Positions 5,622-6,163 of a stretch of DNA of 6,163 bases are shown here, piece after piece. The translations under genes and the position numbers were made by a program. Position 1 is the first letter of the stretch. The number at the start of each line of letters is the position of its first letter. Under the pieces are notes generated by a model that worked only from the letters and a program-made list of their open reading frames with translations, had not been told where the DNA came from and ran no database searches. Source of the DNA: Thermoanaerobacterales bacterium (GTDB lineage: Bacteria > Bacillota > Thermosediminibacteria > Thermosediminibacterales > Tepidanaerobacteraceae); assembly GCA_012839145.1 (NCBI GenBank), contig DUNY01000367.1, positions 1 to 6,163 of the forward strand. Direction: 5' to 3'.

Positions 5622-6163
5622 ATGTTAGAAGACAAAAGAATAAAATTGTTAATTGCTGACGACAATAAGGAGTTTTGCAATCTTATTGTAGAGTTTTTCG
5701 AGGGTGAACAAGATATCAAAATTATCGGTGTAGCACATGACGGACTGGAAGCTTTGGAAAAAATAGAGGAGTTGGAACCTGAAGTTTTGATATTAGACTT
5801 AATAATGCCTAATCTTGATGGTTTGGGTGTTATTGAAAGGCTGGCAGATAAAACAAAGAGACCGAAAATTGTGGTTCTTTCAGCTGTAGGTCAAGACAAA
5901 ATCACCCAAAAAGCAATTTATCTTGGTGCTGATTACTATATTGTGAAACCTTTTGACTTGAATATACTCGTAGATCGTGTAAAGCAAATGGTTGACAGAA
6001 ATATACCTTTACAGCGGCAAATTCAGAGAAAAGCAACGAGTTTTGCAGTTGATAAAAAAAACAACTTGGAAATGCAAATCACCAATATTATACACGAAAT
6101 AGGAGTTCCAGCACATATAAAAGGATATTTCTATATTCGAGAAGCTATTTATATGGTAATCAA
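5622..6163 (+). CDS. spo0A: Sporulation response regulator Spo0A (3' end outside window)
   Basis: Spo0A is the master regulator of entry into sporulation, a cytoplasmic response regulator that binds 0A boxes when phosphorylated. The window holds the first 180 codons of a protein that is usually about 260-275 residues. The receiver domain (about 5-125) has the acidic pair D13-D14, the phosphorylation site D59 in LILDLIMPN (equivalent to B. subtilis D56), S87 in VVLSAVG as the switch residue, and K109 in VKPF. A linker follows (about 126-147). The DNA-binding effector domain then begins, with [16 protein letters not shown] and REAIYMV near the cut end, nearly identical to the known Spo0A family sequence. 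The recognition helix lies outside the window. The start at 5622 is supported by the G7 site upstream and by the usual family N-terminus. Expression is predicted to come from the sigma-H promoter just upstream, under autoregulation through the 0A box there. Confidence 0.97.
   Translation, partial: MLEDKRIKLLIADDNKEFCNLIVEFFEGEQDIKIIGVAHDGLEALEKIEELEPEVLILDLIMPNLDGLGVIERLADKTKRPKIVVLSAVGQDKITQKAIYLGADYYIVKPFDLNILVDRVKQMVDRNIPLQRQIQRKATSFAVDKKNNLEMQITNIIHEIGVPAHIKGYFYIREAIYMVI

Overview
The window is AT-rich DNA from an endospore-forming Firmicute, most likely a member of the Clostridia. The evidence is the gene order tlyA - (membrane protein) - nadK - argR - recN - spoIVB - spo0A, strong AGGAGG-type ribosome binding sites, and TTG start use. 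This is the conserved Bacillus/Clostridia neighbourhood that leads from isoprenoid and rRNA-modification genes into sporulation control. Genus cannot be fixed from this sequence alone. All genes are on the + strand; no mobile element, CRISPR array, rRNA or tRNA was seen.

Region 1 (1-4034) is a compact transcription unit. It holds the 3' end of tlyA (2'-O-methyltransferase / hemolysin family), a small two-ended membrane protein carrying a complete set of PD-(D/E)XK nuclease residues, NAD kinase (nadK), the arginine repressor (argR) and the DNA repair ATPase recN. Gaps from the membrane protein to recN are 1, 25 and 14 nt, and a 12-bp hairpin terminator closes the unit after recN.

Region 2 (4035-5529) begins with about 210 nt of intergenic DNA holding that terminator and a weak sigma-F/G-like promoter candidate. 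spoIVB follows: a forespore-secreted PDZ serine protease of 427 residues, apparently starting at TTG, with all three catalytic residues.

Region 3 (5530-6163) is a 92-nt gap followed by the first 180 codons of spo0A, the master sporulation response regulator. The gap contains a sigma-H promoter matching the consensus at every defined position. A perfect 0A box (TTGTCGAA) overlaps its -10 element, so Spo0A probably controls its own transcription directly. A 7-bp inverted repeat surrounds the -35 element.

Most of the window is well-understood core genome. The two most interesting points are the membrane-anchored predicted nuclease in the nadK-argR-recN operon and the fused sigma-H/0A-box control site of spo0A.
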